Source: Albidovulum sp. (GTDB taxonomy: Bacteria > Pseudomonadota > Alphaproteobacteria > Rhodobacterales > Rhodobacteraceae). Taken from it: 64,000 nt of DNA. Position 1 is the first letter of the stretch. Each line of letters opens with the position of its first letter. Shown in pieces: positions 9,376-19,120 of this stretch. The stretch covers positions 1 to 64,000 of the forward strand of contig JAPPFL010000005.1 in the NCBI GenBank assembly GCA_028823855.1, written 5' to 3'. The translations under genes were made by a program, and so were the position numbers. The notes under the pieces were generated by a model, which did no database searches, was not told the origin of the DNA, and was given only the letters and a program-made list of their open reading frames with translations.

Positions 9376-10686
9376 TTGTTGCCAATACGAGTCGGAATAC
9401 TTCATCCTGCCTTCGCGAATCCGAAACAGTCCCGTTCAGACGCTGAGTCCCTGGAGGAGGCCGTGTCATTGGCTTTGGCCCTGGGCTTCGAAATCGCATT
9501 CGAGGACATCGTCCGAATGCGCGCCATCGTCGGATCAACATTTTTCGGTTCGGGAAGATGCGAGAGCCTGAAGCGCGATATTCAGAGAGCCGACGCGGAA
9601 ACGGTCGTGATCGACGGTTCGATCACTCCGGTTCAGCAGCGGAATCTCGAGCGCATCTGGGATGTCAAGATACTCGACAGGACCGGTTTGATACTGGAAA
9701 TTTTCGCGAGCCGGGCTCGAACGCGCGAAGGCGTGCTGCAGGTCGAGCTGGCAAGACTCAACTATCAGAAATCGCGTCTCGTGCGGCAATGGACTCATTT
9801 GGAAAGGCAGCGCGGCGCGCTTGGATTCGTGGGCGGCGCGGGCGAAACCCAGATAGAAGCGGACCGGCGAGCGATCGACGAGCAAATTCTTCGGATCAAG
9901 AAAAAGCTCGAAACGGTAGTGCGAACCCGAGGGCTTCATCGCAATGCGAGAAAATCCGTGCCGTATCCGGTGGTCGCGCTGGTCGGCTATACAAATGCCG
10001 GAAAATCGACATTGTTCAACCGCTTGACCGGCGCCGGCGTTCAGGCGACCGACCTGCTGTTCGCTACGCTCGACCCGACAATGCGAGCCGTTCGGCTGCC
10101 TTCGGGCCTGCAGACGGTTTTTTCGGATACTGTCGGATTCATTTCCGAATTGCCGCCGCAGCTGATCGCCGCTTTTCGCGCGACGCTTGAAGAGGTCGTC
10201 GATGCCGACCTCGTACTGCATATAAGGGATATATCGCACCGGAACGCATCTCATCACGCCGGGAGCGTCGCCAAAATCCTGGAAGAACTCGAAGTTGGCG
10301 CGTCCCACTCTCAGCCAGTCGTCGAAGTCTGGAACAAGGTCGACTTGGTGCGGGCAAGCGAGAAGGAGGAAATAGCGGCAACTCCCGGAGCAAACAAGGA
10401 GTTCTTTCCAGTTTCCGCTAGGACGGGCGAAGGAATCAAGGGGTTGCTGCGGCATATCGACGAGCTGCTACGGAAGAACGACCGAACGGAAACGGTTAAG
10501 CTTTCGTTTTCCGACGGTCGGCAAAGGGCCTGGCTATTCAAGGAAAACGTCGTTCAAAGCGAATCGCATTGCGAATCCGGTTTCGAGGTCAACGTACGGT
10601 GGTCGCGCTCTCAGTCTCAGCGCTTCAGGCATCTGTTTTCCGAAATCAAGCCGAAGGAACTCGAAGCCGATGCTCCCCGCGCCTAG
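9376..10686 (+). CDS. hflX: GTPase HflX (ribosome rescue/splitting factor)
   Basis: A 436-residue HflX. It has an N-terminal HflX domain, then the diagnostic glycine-rich linker (ALGFVGGAGETQIEADRR near residue 155), a coiled helical arm, and a TRAFAC GTPase domain: Walker A GYTNAGKST from residue 204, FATLDPTMR (switch region), DTVGFI (G3), and NKVD (G4). The family binds the 50S E-site region and splits stalled ribosomes. The likely start is TTG at 9376 (or the next codon, also TTG), preceded by GAGGA. Unlike the common hfq-hflX arrangement, no hfq precedes it. Confidence 0.95.
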   Translation: MLPIRVGILHPAFANPKQSRSDAESLEEAVSLALALGFEIAFEDIVRMRAIVGSTFFGSGRCESLKRDIQRADAETVVIDGSITPVQQRNLERIWDVKILDRTGLILEIFASRARTREGVLQVELARLNYQKSRLVRQWTHLERQRGALGFVGGAGETQIEADRRAIDEQILRIKKKLETVVRTRGLHRNARKSVPYPVVALVGYTNAGKSTLFNRLTGAGVQATDLLFATLDPTMRAVRLPSGLQTVFSDTVGFISELPPQLIAAFRATLEEVVDADLVLHIRDISHRNASHHAGSVAKILEELEVGASHSQPVVEVWNKVDLVRASEKEEIAATPGANKEFFPVSARTGEGIKGLLRHIDELLRKNDRTETVKLSFSDGRQRAWLFKENVVQSESHCESGFEVNVRWSRSQSQRFRHLFSEIKPKELEADAPRA

Positions 10687-10821
10687 CCGGAGCGGGTTTC
10701 ATGAGCATGCCTCTTTCCGGGAAGCGCAAGCCCGGATTCGGTCCCGGCAGCGCTGAAGCCGGCTAGGCCGAACGCCCGATGAGAGTTCTTAATCGACGAA
10801 TTCCGGCGATTCCGGCAAGCG

Positions 10822-12348
10822 CTATTCCAGGATCTTGAATTCGTCCCTAATCTTTCGGTCGGCCATGCTTCCCAGGTAGTCCGGAAAGTGGCTGGACAGG
10901 ATTTCCCGCGCCTTTTCCCGGGCGACGCTGCGGATGTCGGGGGCTCCCTTGTCGGCCCATGCATCCGGCGAGTCCCTGTCGGCAAGCCTTGGGTATACGA
11001 AGTCGCGCTGCATTGAGCGCATTGTCTGGTCGCTGCCGAGAAAATGCCCTTGGCCGAGAACCGAGCCGCAAATCTCGTCGAATCCAAGCGAGTCGCCGTC
11101 CACTTCAATTCCGCGAATGATTCGATAGACGCTGGCAAGCATTTCGTTGTCGAGGACGAAGGCTTCGAATGAAACGCCAAGAAGGGCGGAAGACATGCCG
11201 CAGCTCTCGTATATGACGTTGCCGCCGGCGAGGCCGGCCGCAAGTGCCGTGATACCCTTTTCCATTCCCATCTGGCAGTCGACGGCTTTGGCATCCGACA
11301 TGGAACAAGCGACTCCGGACGGAAGGCCGAGCCAATTCGACAATTGAGCGCTGGCGGCATTCATGACGGCGGTCTCGGCGCCCCCGCCGCAAAATGCTCC
11401 GCTGCGCAGATCAACGACGAAGGGCCAGTTGGAAAAGATCATGGGATAGCCCGGCCTGACGCAGTTGACCATCAATAGTGAGGCGAGCGTCTCCGCGAGC
11501 GATGCCGCCAGAAAGCTTGCCGGAGCGGCGGGACCGGTCGCTCCCGACTGCGCCCCCGTAATGCAGTTGACCGGGATATTGTGCCGGATGCATTCAAAGA
11601 CAACGTCGACCGCGTCTTCGCCGTAGCGAAATGGCGAAATTATCGGGCTGATATGCGCGACGCACCAGGGACGGCGGCTGAACCTGCCCTCGCCTCCGTC
11701 GGCAATGTCGAAAAGGCGCACGACGGGCGCGACGTGATCGGCGATGAAAAATGCCGTCGCGACCGGTTTCGTCGTCCCGCGGGCAAGCGCGTAGGCGGTG
11801 TTGACATCCAGGTCGTAGTTGTCCGGAATATCGGTCGCTATGCAGCATCTGGTAAACCAAGCGATATTCTCAAGTCGATCCTGGAGCCGAGTAAAGTCGT
11901 GGAGATCCCTCATCGTGGACGGCCGGTATAGCCCGGTATCGATATCCAGCGTGCGAACCGCCGCTCCGCCCGTGCCGAAATACACCCTGTCTCCTCCGAT
12001 TTCGAAACTCCTGCCGGGGTCCCGGCCGTGAAGCGCGACGGTCTTCGGGGCATCGGCAATAATGTCTTCCACCAGCGCTCCGGGAAAGCAGAGTCGGCCG
12101 CGCTCGTTCAGGAACGCGCCTCGAGAAAGACAGGCTCCGATCAACTTTTCCGGACTCTCGCCCATTCCCAGCTCTTCAAGCAATCGAAGCGCAGTCCGGT
12201 AAATCTCGCGAATTCCCGACTGGGAAAGCGGCTTGTACTGGCCGCCTCGCTGACCGGGCGGCGCGGGGTTTATTTCAGGCGTTTCCGACTTGCGTTTCGC
12301 TAGGCGCGCCGCCCGTCCGCCGCTTCTTTGGGAAGTCCGAATATTCAA
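10822..12348 (-). CDS. Trimethylamine methyltransferase family protein (MttB-like, no pyrrolysine)
   Basis: A 508-residue MttB-superfamily protein. Recognisable are the N-terminal LSQSGIREIYRTALRLLEELGMGESPEK, FGTGGAAVRTLDIDTG, and the long TIM-barrel body with CVAHISPIISPF and MSDAKAVDCQMGMEKG. The frame is open throughout, so there is no amber codon and it is not a pyrrolysine-dependent trimethylamine enzyme. Non-Pyl members demethylate quaternary amines such as glycine betaine, passing the methyl group to a corrinoid protein. No corrinoid protein gene is visible nearby. It is divergent from a dimethylglycine-dehydrogenase-like gene, which would be the logical next step after betaine demethylation. 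Confidence 0.88.
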   Translation of the reverse strand: MNIRTSQRSGGRAARLAKRKSETPEINPAPPGQRGGQYKPLSQSGIREIYRTALRLLEELGMGESPEKLIGACLSRGAFLNERGRLCFPGALVEDIIADAPKTVALHGRDPGRSFEIGGDRVYFGTGGAAVRTLDIDTGLYRPSTMRDLHDFTRLQDRLENIAWFTRCCIATDIPDNYDLDVNTAYALARGTTKPVATAFFIADHVAPVVRLFDIADGGEGRFSRRPWCVAHISPIISPFRYGEDAVDVVFECIRHNIPVNCITGAQSGATGPAAPASFLAASLAETLASLLMVNCVRPGYPMIFSNWPFVVDLRSGAFCGGGAETAVMNAASAQLSNWLGLPSGVACSMSDAKAVDCQMGMEKGITALAAGLAGGNVIYESCGMSSALLGVSFEAFVLDNEMLASVYRIIRGIEVDGDSLGFDEICGSVLGQGHFLGSDQTMRSMQRDFVYPRLADRDSPDAWADKGAPDIRSVAREKAREILSSHFPDYLGSMADRKIRDEFKILE

Positions 12349-12540
12349 TTTTGCTCATTCCGGCCATTGCGTTCCTGTCCTGTCTCACCGCCTATAGACT
12401 CTCTCAACCGTTTGCCCAATTGAATCTTTCCGCGAGTCTTCCGCCGTCTTCTTTGCAAATTCGAATCAATTGACGGCGGCCAGGCGATTGAGCGATTGAG
12501 CGAAGGATAGCGCATTTTTTCGAATTCCGGGAGCGGCGCA

Positions 12541-14955
12541 TTGGACGAGCACGCAAGAGTCGTTGTTGTCGGCGGCGGAATCGCCGGCTGTTCGACTCTC
12601 TATCATTTGACGACGGAAGGCTGGAACGACGCCGTCCTTCTGGAAAGGGACGAACTGACATCCGGCACGACTTGGCATTCCGCGGCGCAGGTAACGAACT
12701 TCGGCACCAACCAGACCATGATCGGCCTCAAGTCCTACTCGATACGACTCTACAAGGAACTCTCCCAAGACGCGGAATACCCTGTCGGATACAATTTCGG
12801 CGACGGGGGGATTCGGCTCGCGGGAAACCGGAACCACATGGATGGCTACGCGCACTTCGCCTCGGTGGCGAAAGCCGTCGGCGTCGAGTTCGAAGTCATA
12901 GATGCTGCGGAGTGCCGGAGGCGACATCCGCTGCTCAACGTCGACGGACTCGCCGGCGGGCTTTGGGACCCTCAGGACGGGCACATCGATCCCGCGCAGC
13001 TGTGCCAGGCCCTAGCGCGGAGGTCTCGTCGCGCCGGGGCAAGAATTATTCGGAAATGCCCCGTCGTCGCGCTCGACCAAAAACCCGACGGCGGATGGGT
13101 CGTTCATACGCCCGATGGAAAAGTCGCCTGCGAATTCATCGTGCTGGCCTGCGGCTACAGGGTCAATGAAGTTGCAAGCATGATGCAGGCGGAATTGCCC
13201 GTAGTATCTATGGAGCATCAGTATTTCGTTACGGATAGTATCGAACGAATTGCCGCCTCCGACCGCCGAATGCCCCTGATCCGCTGCCCGGTCTCGGATT
13301 TCTATTGCCGCCAGGAAAAAGACGGTTTGCTCGTTGGTTTCTACGAGCAGGGATGCAAGACCTGGGGAATGGAAGGCATCGATCCGAATTTCAGCAACGC
13401 GCTCTGCGCCGACGATCTCGAACGCGTGGCGGATGTAATGGACGGAGCGCTCGAGCGGTTGCCTGACCTTCTTGAAGCGGGCATCCGGACGGTGGTCAAC
13501 GGCCCGATCACCTATACCGCCGACGGGCTGCCGCTTGTCGGCAAGATACCGGGCACGCGAAACGCCTACTGCATCGCCGGACTTAGGGCCGGCGTCGGCG
13601 AAGGCGGAGGGCACGGATGGCTCCTGGCCCAGCTGATCGTCCACGGCGAAGCATGCTACGACACGTGGTGCCTCGACCCGCGGCGCTTCGGAAAATACGC
13701 GAGCTTGAACTATTGCGCCGCCAAGGCACGGGAAGACTACCAAAACGAATTCCGGTTCCACATGCCGCATGAGCATCGCCCGGCGGGAAGGCCCGCTCGC
13801 TTAACGGAGCTAACGAGGCAATTGGATGCCGAAGGCGCGGAATTCGCGGCGATCAACGGATGGGAGCGCGCGGCGTATTTCAAGCCGCGCCGCGATTTCA
13901 AGGAAGTCCACTCCTTCAGTTTTTCCAATGCTCATGCGATTGTCCGAGACGAGGTTCTGAACGTCCGCGACAACGCCGGAATCATGGAAGTCAGCGGATT
14001 CAATCTTTACGAATTTTCCGGACGAGGCGTCCACGATTGGCTGGACCGCATAGCCTGCTCCCGAATTCCTCGCGAGGAAGGCAGAGTATCTCTCTGCTAT
14101 TTCTTGAACCGGCAGGGTAACGTCGTTTGCGAGGCGACTGTCGCCTCCATCGGCGAAAAGGTCCGGTACTGCTCGGCCGCCGCGGCGGAACTCCACGATT
14201 TCGAATGGCTTTCGAGCCAGCTGCCGTCGGACGGATCGATTGCGCTGCGGTCGCTCACGTCCGACATTCAAGTCATCGTGGTCGCCGGTCCGAATTCGAA
14301 AGAAATCCTTGACCGGGCCGCCGACGGCGAGGCGCCGAGCGCCGCATTTCCCTGGCTTCGAGCGAAAACGGTGCGTTTTCGAGACGTCTCCGCCATTGTT
14401 TATTCGCTGAGCTACTCCGGCGAAGTCGCCTACGAAATCCATTCGCCATCGACGAGCCATAGGGAGATTTGGCGAATTCTGAAAGAAGCCGGCGAATTCC
14501 GCCGGCTTCGGCCCTTTGGCCTCTACGCGACGGAGAGCATGCGGATCGAGAAGAGCTACCGGCATTGGAAGTCGGACCTGATTACAGAATTCAATCCCGT
14601 AGAATCGAGGCTCGAGCGCTTCATAGATTTCAATAAGGATTTCGTCGGCCGAAGGGCATTGGAAAGAATGGTCGAAGACGGACCGCGACGCCTGTTCGCG
14701 ATGCTCGAGATCGACTGCGCCAACGCGCCCGCGCAGCCCGGTAGCAGCATCGATCGCGACGGCAGGGCGATCGGTGCCGTGACTTCGGCCGACTTCGGAT
14801 TCCGAACCGGCAAAAATCTTGCCATGGGCTTCGTCAACCCGGAATGCGCCGCAGTCGGCATGATGCTGGAGACTCCGATTCTCGGAATTCCGCGAACGGC
14901 GCGAGTCGTCCCGTTTTGCCCCTACGACCCCGACAACTCGCGATTGCTCTATTGA
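12541..14955 (+). CDS. FAD-dependent dimethylglycine/sarcosine dehydrogenase-like protein with GcvT domain
   Basis: An 804-residue three-domain enzyme. Residues 6-400 are a DAO-type FAD domain (GGGIAG at 11-16; SGTTWHSAAQ with His46 at the position that carries covalent FAD in dimethylglycine dehydrogenase). A short linker domain follows at 400-460 (GWERAAYFKP). Residues 470-800 are an aminomethyltransferase (GcvT) fold with the FNLYEFSGRG, SGEVAYEIH and LFAMLEI segments, which would channel the released C1 unit to tetrahydrofolate. The start is TTG at 12541, with GGGAG upstream. It oxidatively removes N-methyl groups. The divergent MttB-like gene suggests a betaine/dimethylglycine route. Sarcosine is an alternative substrate. 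Confidence 0.9.
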   Translation: MDEHARVVVVGGGIAGCSTLYHLTTEGWNDAVLLERDELTSGTTWHSAAQVTNFGTNQTMIGLKSYSIRLYKELSQDAEYPVGYNFGDGGIRLAGNRNHMDGYAHFASVAKAVGVEFEVIDAAECRRRHPLLNVDGLAGGLWDPQDGHIDPAQLCQALARRSRRAGARIIRKCPVVALDQKPDGGWVVHTPDGKVACEFIVLACGYRVNEVASMMQAELPVVSMEHQYFVTDSIERIAASDRRMPLIRCPVSDFYCRQEKDGLLVGFYEQGCKTWGMEGIDPNFSNALCADDLERVADVMDGALERLPDLLEAGIRTVVNGPITYTADGLPLVGKIPGTRNAYCIAGLRAGVGEGGGHGWLLAQLIVHGEACYDTWCLDPRRFGKYASLNYCAAKAREDYQNEFRFHMPHEHRPAGRPARLTELTRQLDAEGAEFAAINGWERAAYFKPRRDFKEVHSFSFSNAHAIVRDEVLNVRDNAGIMEVSGFNLYEFSGRGVHDWLDRIACSRIPREEGRVSLCYFLNRQGNVVCEATVASIGEKVRYCSAAAAELHDFEWLSSQLPSDGSIALRSLTSDIQVIVVAGPNSKEILDRAADGEAPSAAFPWLRAKTVRFRDVSAIVYSLSYSGEVAYEIHSPSTSHREIWRILKEAGEFRRLRPFGLYATESMRIEKSYRHWKSDLITEFNPVESRLERFIDFNKDFVGRRALERMVEDGPRRLFAMLEIDCANAPAQPGSSIDRDGRAIGAVTSADFGFRTGKNLAMGFVNPECAAVGMMLETPILGIPRTARVVPFCPYDPDNSRLLY

Positions 14956-14992
14956 GCCCGATTGGTCTTCGGCCGAACTTGTGGCTTGCTCG

Positions 14993-16654
14993 TCAGCCGA
15001 CGACGGAAAGCCGGCAATAGCAGGAAGCGTTGACCGGCAGGTCGGTGCGGCCGAGCGCAATGTTGAGGCGCTGCTTGATAATCGCCGCTTCGCTTTTATC
15101 GCCGAGCCGTTCGAGGCATTCGTGGTAGCCGCTTAGGCTCCAGACATTGTCGGGGTGCTGGCACGCGCGACTCAACGTCGGGTCGTACCCCAAATCGGCC
15201 CTGTACACGGCGGCCGCTTCCTCTACCCTGCCCTGTTCGAGAAGCAGCGCTCCCAAGGCGTGCCTCGCAGGCTGCATCCAGCCCCACGGCTCGTCGTAGG
15301 GCATGTTGTCGTCAAGATTCACCGCTTCGCGAAGATGGGCGAACGCCGCATCGAAGTGGCCCTTTCGGTATTCGATTTCGCCGCGCATCATCTCCCTGGC
15401 AACTGCGAGTATGTCCAGGCAGCTGTTGTTGAACAGATAGCGGCTGTCCGGGACGCGCTTTAGCGCTTCATCGAATTCCGCCGCTTCTTTTTCGGCGGCT
15501 GCGACATCCTCCTTCGACGCGAGGGCGACCGCCCTCGCGTAGCGCATCGTCGCGATTGTCGAGCAGTAGAGTTCCGAGTTTTCGGGGAATTCCTGAGAAA
15601 GGATTTCGTCCCATTTTCCGAACCGGACAAAAACGTGCTGCTTGACCGGGATGAACGCTTCGAGCCAATCGGCCATCGGCGGAGACTCCACCCTCAGCAG
15701 GTTTTCGGGAAGCGTCGAAATCATCTCTTCAGCCGTCTCAATCGCCGGCTTGTACTGCCCGAGGAACATGGCGCCGTAAATTTTGAAGTGGTAGTTGTGC
15801 GACCTGTAAAGGGAGTAGAAATTGAGCGGTCCCTCTTTCGCGAGATACTTGCGGTCGGACACCATCGCCGCATTGTTGGAAGCGACGACTTCGGCGTAGT
15901 CTCCGCACATGACGTCGATATGGGTCGCCATGTGGTTCAAGTGCCCTGAATCGGGAACCAGCCCTCTGAGCTGGTCGCAGGCGGTAAGCGCCTTTTCGGG
16001 GAACGGCGACATTTCCATAAGGTGGATGTACATATGCAGCAGGCCGGCATGTGGAGGAAGGCCCTCGTCGGCCAGTCGTTTCATTGAGGACTCAATCACT
16101 TCCCTTGCCTCTGCAGTGCTTGCGCCTTCGGCGACTTTTCCGGTCTTGAGATCCCACAGCTCCCACGGCGTGCGATTCATCAGCGCCTCGGCGAAAAGCG
16201 AAGCGATATCGGCATCCGAATCGTGCGCCGAATAGACGGCGCGCATGGCCGCCGCGTAGTCGTCATGCCAGGATTCCATATTTTCGACGGGAATCTCGGA
16301 CTGGTAGCGAGAGGGCAATGCGCCGATCAGCGAAATCTCGGCGGCGCTGCATTCGCCGGAGAGCTCGCATGCCCTATTCGCCGCTTCGCATGCGGCCTTG
16401 AGCGACGCGGCCAGATCCTCCTCGTCGAACGCTTCCCACGGCTTGTTGTAGTTGGGTCCGATCGCATAGGAGACACCCCACCACGCCATGGCGCAATCGG
16501 GATCGGCTGCTATCGCCCTCTTGAAGCAGGCAACCGCCTCTTCATGGTTGAATCCGTAGGTCCAGGCCAGCCCTCGGTCGAACCATTTCTGAGCGGCCTC
16601 GGACGAGGTCGTAACCGTTCTGCAGTGGCTTCCCAGATCGAATTCATAATCCAT
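14993..16654 (-). CDS. TPR-repeat protein of unknown function
   Basis: A protein of 553 residues made largely of tetratricopeptide-like helical pairs. The N-terminal FDRGLAWTYGFNHEEAVACFKRAIAADPDCAMAWWG is a classic TPR, and others occur around residues 450-500 (ARHALGALLLEQGRVEEAAAVYRADLG). A His-rich middle part (HAGLLHMYIHLMEMS, HLNHMATHIDV, RSHNYHFKIYGAMF) recurs in this family and may bind metal, but no enzymatic role is established. The start is the ATG at 16654, with AGGA nine bases upstream. It has no signal peptide. It lies 44 bp after livF on the same strand and so probably ends the branched-chain-type ABC operon. Confidence 0.8.
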   Translation of the reverse strand: MDYEFDLGSHCRTVTTSSEAAQKWFDRGLAWTYGFNHEEAVACFKRAIAADPDCAMAWWGVSYAIGPNYNKPWEAFDEEDLAASLKAACEAANRACELSGECSAAEISLIGALPSRYQSEIPVENMESWHDDYAAAMRAVYSAHDSDADIASLFAEALMNRTPWELWDLKTGKVAEGASTAEAREVIESSMKRLADEGLPPHAGLLHMYIHLMEMSPFPEKALTACDQLRGLVPDSGHLNHMATHIDVMCGDYAEVVASNNAAMVSDRKYLAKEGPLNFYSLYRSHNYHFKIYGAMFLGQYKPAIETAEEMISTLPENLLRVESPPMADWLEAFIPVKQHVFVRFGKWDEILSQEFPENSELYCSTIATMRYARAVALASKEDVAAAEKEAAEFDEALKRVPDSRYLFNNSCLDILAVAREMMRGEIEYRKGHFDAAFAHLREAVNLDDNMPYDEPWGWMQPARHALGALLLEQGRVEEAAAVYRADLGYDPTLSRACQHPDNVWSLSGYHECLERLGDKSEAAIIKQRLNIALGRTDLPVNASCYCRLSVVG

Positions 16655-16697
16655 CGCGATTTTCCTTTCCCCTATCGCAATCATGCCGCGCAGGACG

Positions 16698-17417
16698 TCA
16701 GTTTCCGAAATACGCTTCTCTCAGTTGCGGATCGTCCCGCAATTCGCCGGCGGAGCCGCTAAGCCTGATTTCGCCGGTTTCGAGGACATGTATGTCGTTG
16801 GCGAGATGCATGGCGAAATTCACGTTTTGCTCGGTAAGAAGAATCGTCATGCCCAGTTCCTGGTTCATTCTCCGGAGGGCGGATGCGATGTCGCCGCAAA
16901 TTTTCGGAGCCAGCCCGATCGTGGGCTCGTCCACGATCAGCAAGCGAGGGCGCGACATGAGCGCCCTGCCCAGCGATACCATCTGCCTTTCGCCTCCGCT
17001 CTGAGTGCCCGTTTCCTGCCTCTCGCGCGATTTCAGAGCCGGAAAAAGTCCGTACACGGTTGCCAGATTCTTCTCGGCATCTTTCGGTACGGTGTGCGCT
17101 CCGACGAGAAGATTGTCGCGCACTCCCATGAAGGGAAACAGATGCCCGCGCTCCGGCGCGTATCCGATGCCCATTCTGACGATCTTCGTGGAGGGTAGCC
17201 CGACGATGCTCGTCCCGTCGAAGCGAATGTCGCCCTTGGCTTTTGTCAGGCCGAGTATCGAGTCTAGAAGCGTCGACTTTCCGGCTCCGTTGGGACCGAT
17301 AATCCCCACGATCGAGCCCGCCTCGACTTCGAGTCCGATCCCATGCAGCGAGCGAGCCCGTCCGTAAAACGCTTCCAGGTTTTCGATTTCAAGCAATGCC
17401 ATGGATTGTCGCTTCAT
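16698..17417 (-). CDS. livF: Branched-chain amino acid-type ABC transporter ATPase LivF
   Basis: A 239-residue ABC ATPase. Walker A GPNGAGKST is near residue 41, the signature is TQSGGERQMVSLGRAL near 145, and Walker B RLLIVDEPTIGLAP near 162. The ending LREAYFG(N) is typical of LivF. The start ATG overlaps the livG stop as ATGA; a second Met (residue 6) is an alternative start. It energises uptake with LivG through LivHM. Confidence 0.95.
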   Translation of the reverse strand: MKRQSMALLEIENLEAFYGRARSLHGIGLEVEAGSIVGIIGPNGAGKSTLLDSILGLTKAKGDIRFDGTSIVGLPSTKIVRMGIGYAPERGHLFPFMGVRDNLLVGAHTVPKDAEKNLATVYGLFPALKSRERQETGTQSGGERQMVSLGRALMSRPRLLIVDEPTIGLAPKICGDIASALRRMNQELGMTILLTEQNVNFAMHLANDIHVLETGEIRLSGSAGELRDDPQLREAYFGN

Positions 17418-18157
17418 TCATCGAATCTGGCTTGGCCGAGATAGGCTTCGCGCACCCCCTCGTCGGCCATTACATCGTCGAATTCTCCCTCCGCGATAAG
17501 CGAGCCGAATGACATCACGATGACGCGGTCCACCAGCGGCTTGAGCGACCGCAGATCGTGGCTTACGATCATGTACGTCATGCCCAGCTTCTTCCGTTCC
17601 AGCAGAAGATCGGTCAGCTGGGCTATTTCACCGACGGTAAGGCCTGCGAACACCTCGTCAAGCAGCAGGACTTCGGGGCCGGCAGCAAGCGTTCTGGCAA
17701 GCTCCAGCTTTCTCAGTTCTCCCATCGACAATTGACCGGGCAGCATCCCGGCCTCGCGCTCGCCGAATCCGACGCTCTTAATGATCTCCCATTCGTCCCG
17801 CTCCGGTTCCTTCTCCGCGATAAGGCGCCAAACGCTGTCGGGCATCGAGCCGACCCGGACGTTTTCGAAAACGTCCATTTCTCCGAAAGGGCGCGGAATC
17901 TGGTGGGTGCGAGCTATTCCCATTTGGACGCGCCGATGGGTCGGGACTTTCGTAATCGTCTGGCCGCGAAACTCCACCGACCCGGAATCCGGCCTGTGCT
18001 CGCCCATCAGTATGCTGAAAGTGGTCGTCTTGCCGGCTCCGTTCGGGCCGATCAATCCTAGAGACTCGCCCTTCTCGACGCCGAACGATACATTGTTCAC
18101 CGCCACGAGCCCGCCGAACTTCTTCGACGCGCCGCTAAGCTTCAGGAGCGCGGTCAT
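17414..18157 (-). CDS. livG: Branched-chain amino acid-type ABC transporter ATPase LivG
   Basis: A 247-residue ABC ATPase with Walker A GPNGAGKTTTFSILMG near residue 37, the LivG-type RTHQIPRPFGEMDVFENVRVG segment, signature LSMGELRKLELARTL, Walker B VLLLDEVFAGLT, and a C-terminal REAYLG helix. It overlaps livM by four bases. Pairing with LivF in one operon is the rule for this transporter class. Confidence 0.95.
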   Translation of the reverse strand: MTALLKLSGASKKFGGLVAVNNVSFGVEKGESLGLIGPNGAGKTTTFSILMGEHRPDSGSVEFRGQTITKVPTHRRVQMGIARTHQIPRPFGEMDVFENVRVGSMPDSVWRLIAEKEPERDEWEIIKSVGFGEREAGMLPGQLSMGELRKLELARTLAAGPEVLLLDEVFAGLTVGEIAQLTDLLLERKKLGMTYMIVSHDLRSLKPLVDRVIVMSFGSLIAEGEFDDVMADEGVREAYLGQARFDE

Positions 18158-19119
18158 CTCGCGAATCCCCTGGCGAGAGCCGGCGCGATCCTCGCGTATG
18201 CTCTTTCCAGGATGCTATGAAGTCCTCGGGGTTCCAAAACATAGACGATCAGCGTTATCGCGCCGTAGATCAGGTATCTCTCGGCTCCCGAAAGAAACGG
18301 CCGCAGATACTCCAGAAGGAAGGTCAAAAAGTACGCGCCCAGTATCGGACCCGCAATCGTACCCGATCCTCCCAGAAGCGCCGCTACCAGGATAGTAAAG
18401 AGAAAATTGATGTCGAAAAGAGCCCTCGGAGCGATCGAACCGATATAGTGCACGTACAGGGCCCCGCCGATTCCGGCAACGGCGGCGCTGGTCCCGAATG
18501 CGAAAAGCTTGAGCTTGAACGTGCTCAGGCCAAGCGCCGTAACGGCTTCCTCGTCCATGCGAATGGCCGCCAGAGCCGATCCGATGCGGGTGCGAACTAT
18601 CAGCCAAAGGCAAAACGCGATGGCGAACATGACGAAAAACGACAGGTAGTAGTTCGGCACGGCTCCGAGAATTATGGTTTTCAGGCCCGATAGACCGCGC
18701 GTTCCGCCGGTAATTTTCGGCGCGATAACTTGCGTTAGCTGGTACATCAGCTCCATGAACGCCAGCGTAACAAGAGCGAAATAGGTGCCCCGAATTCGAA
18801 GCGCCGGCACGAAAAACAGCGCGCCTCCCACCAGGGTTGCGAGTATCGCGAGCGGAATGCTGACATAGAGCGGAGCGTCCAGATGCCGCGTCAGAATCGC
18901 GGTCGTGTATCCCGCTATCCCGATAAGGAACGGATGCCCGAAGCTGATGTAGCCGGTGCGTCCGGAAATGATATCCCAGCTCATCGCGAATATCGCGAGA
19001 AAATTCGCGAATATGAGAACGCGTACCATGCCGGTCGACGCGAACAGAGGTACCAGGCACATAAATGCGCCAAAAGCTAGCCAGCAAAGCAAATACCTAT
19101 GGAATTGGCTTTTAGGCAC
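18154..19119 (-). CDS. livM: Branched-chain amino acid-type ABC permease LivM
   Basis: About 321 residues with eight to nine membrane helices and the LivM hallmarks (SWDIISGRTGYISFGHPFLIGIAGY, FALVTLAFMELMYQLT, GGSGTIAGPILGAYFL). I start it at a GTG (19119) one base after the livH stop. A TTG giving a longer N-terminus (to 19170) would overlap livH by 50 bp and adds a non-conserved stretch. It forms the channel with LivH. Confidence 0.9.
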   Translation of the reverse strand: MPKSQFHRYLLCWLAFGAFMCLVPLFASTGMVRVLIFANFLAIFAMSWDIISGRTGYISFGHPFLIGIAGYTTAILTRHLDAPLYVSIPLAILATLVGGALFFVPALRIRGTYFALVTLAFMELMYQLTQVIAPKITGGTRGLSGLKTIILGAVPNYYLSFFVMFAIAFCLWLIVRTRIGSALAAIRMDEEAVTALGLSTFKLKLFAFGTSAAVAGIGGALYVHYIGSIAPRALFDINFLFTILVAALLGGSGTIAGPILGAYFLTFLLEYLRPFLSGAERYLIYGAITLIVYVLEPRGLHSILERAYARIAPALARGFAR

Positions 19120-19120
19120 T

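Noticed and set aside
10822-12348. Pyrrolysine-containing trimethylamine methyltransferase
   Set aside because: There is no in-frame amber codon; the gene is a non-pyrrolysine homologue.
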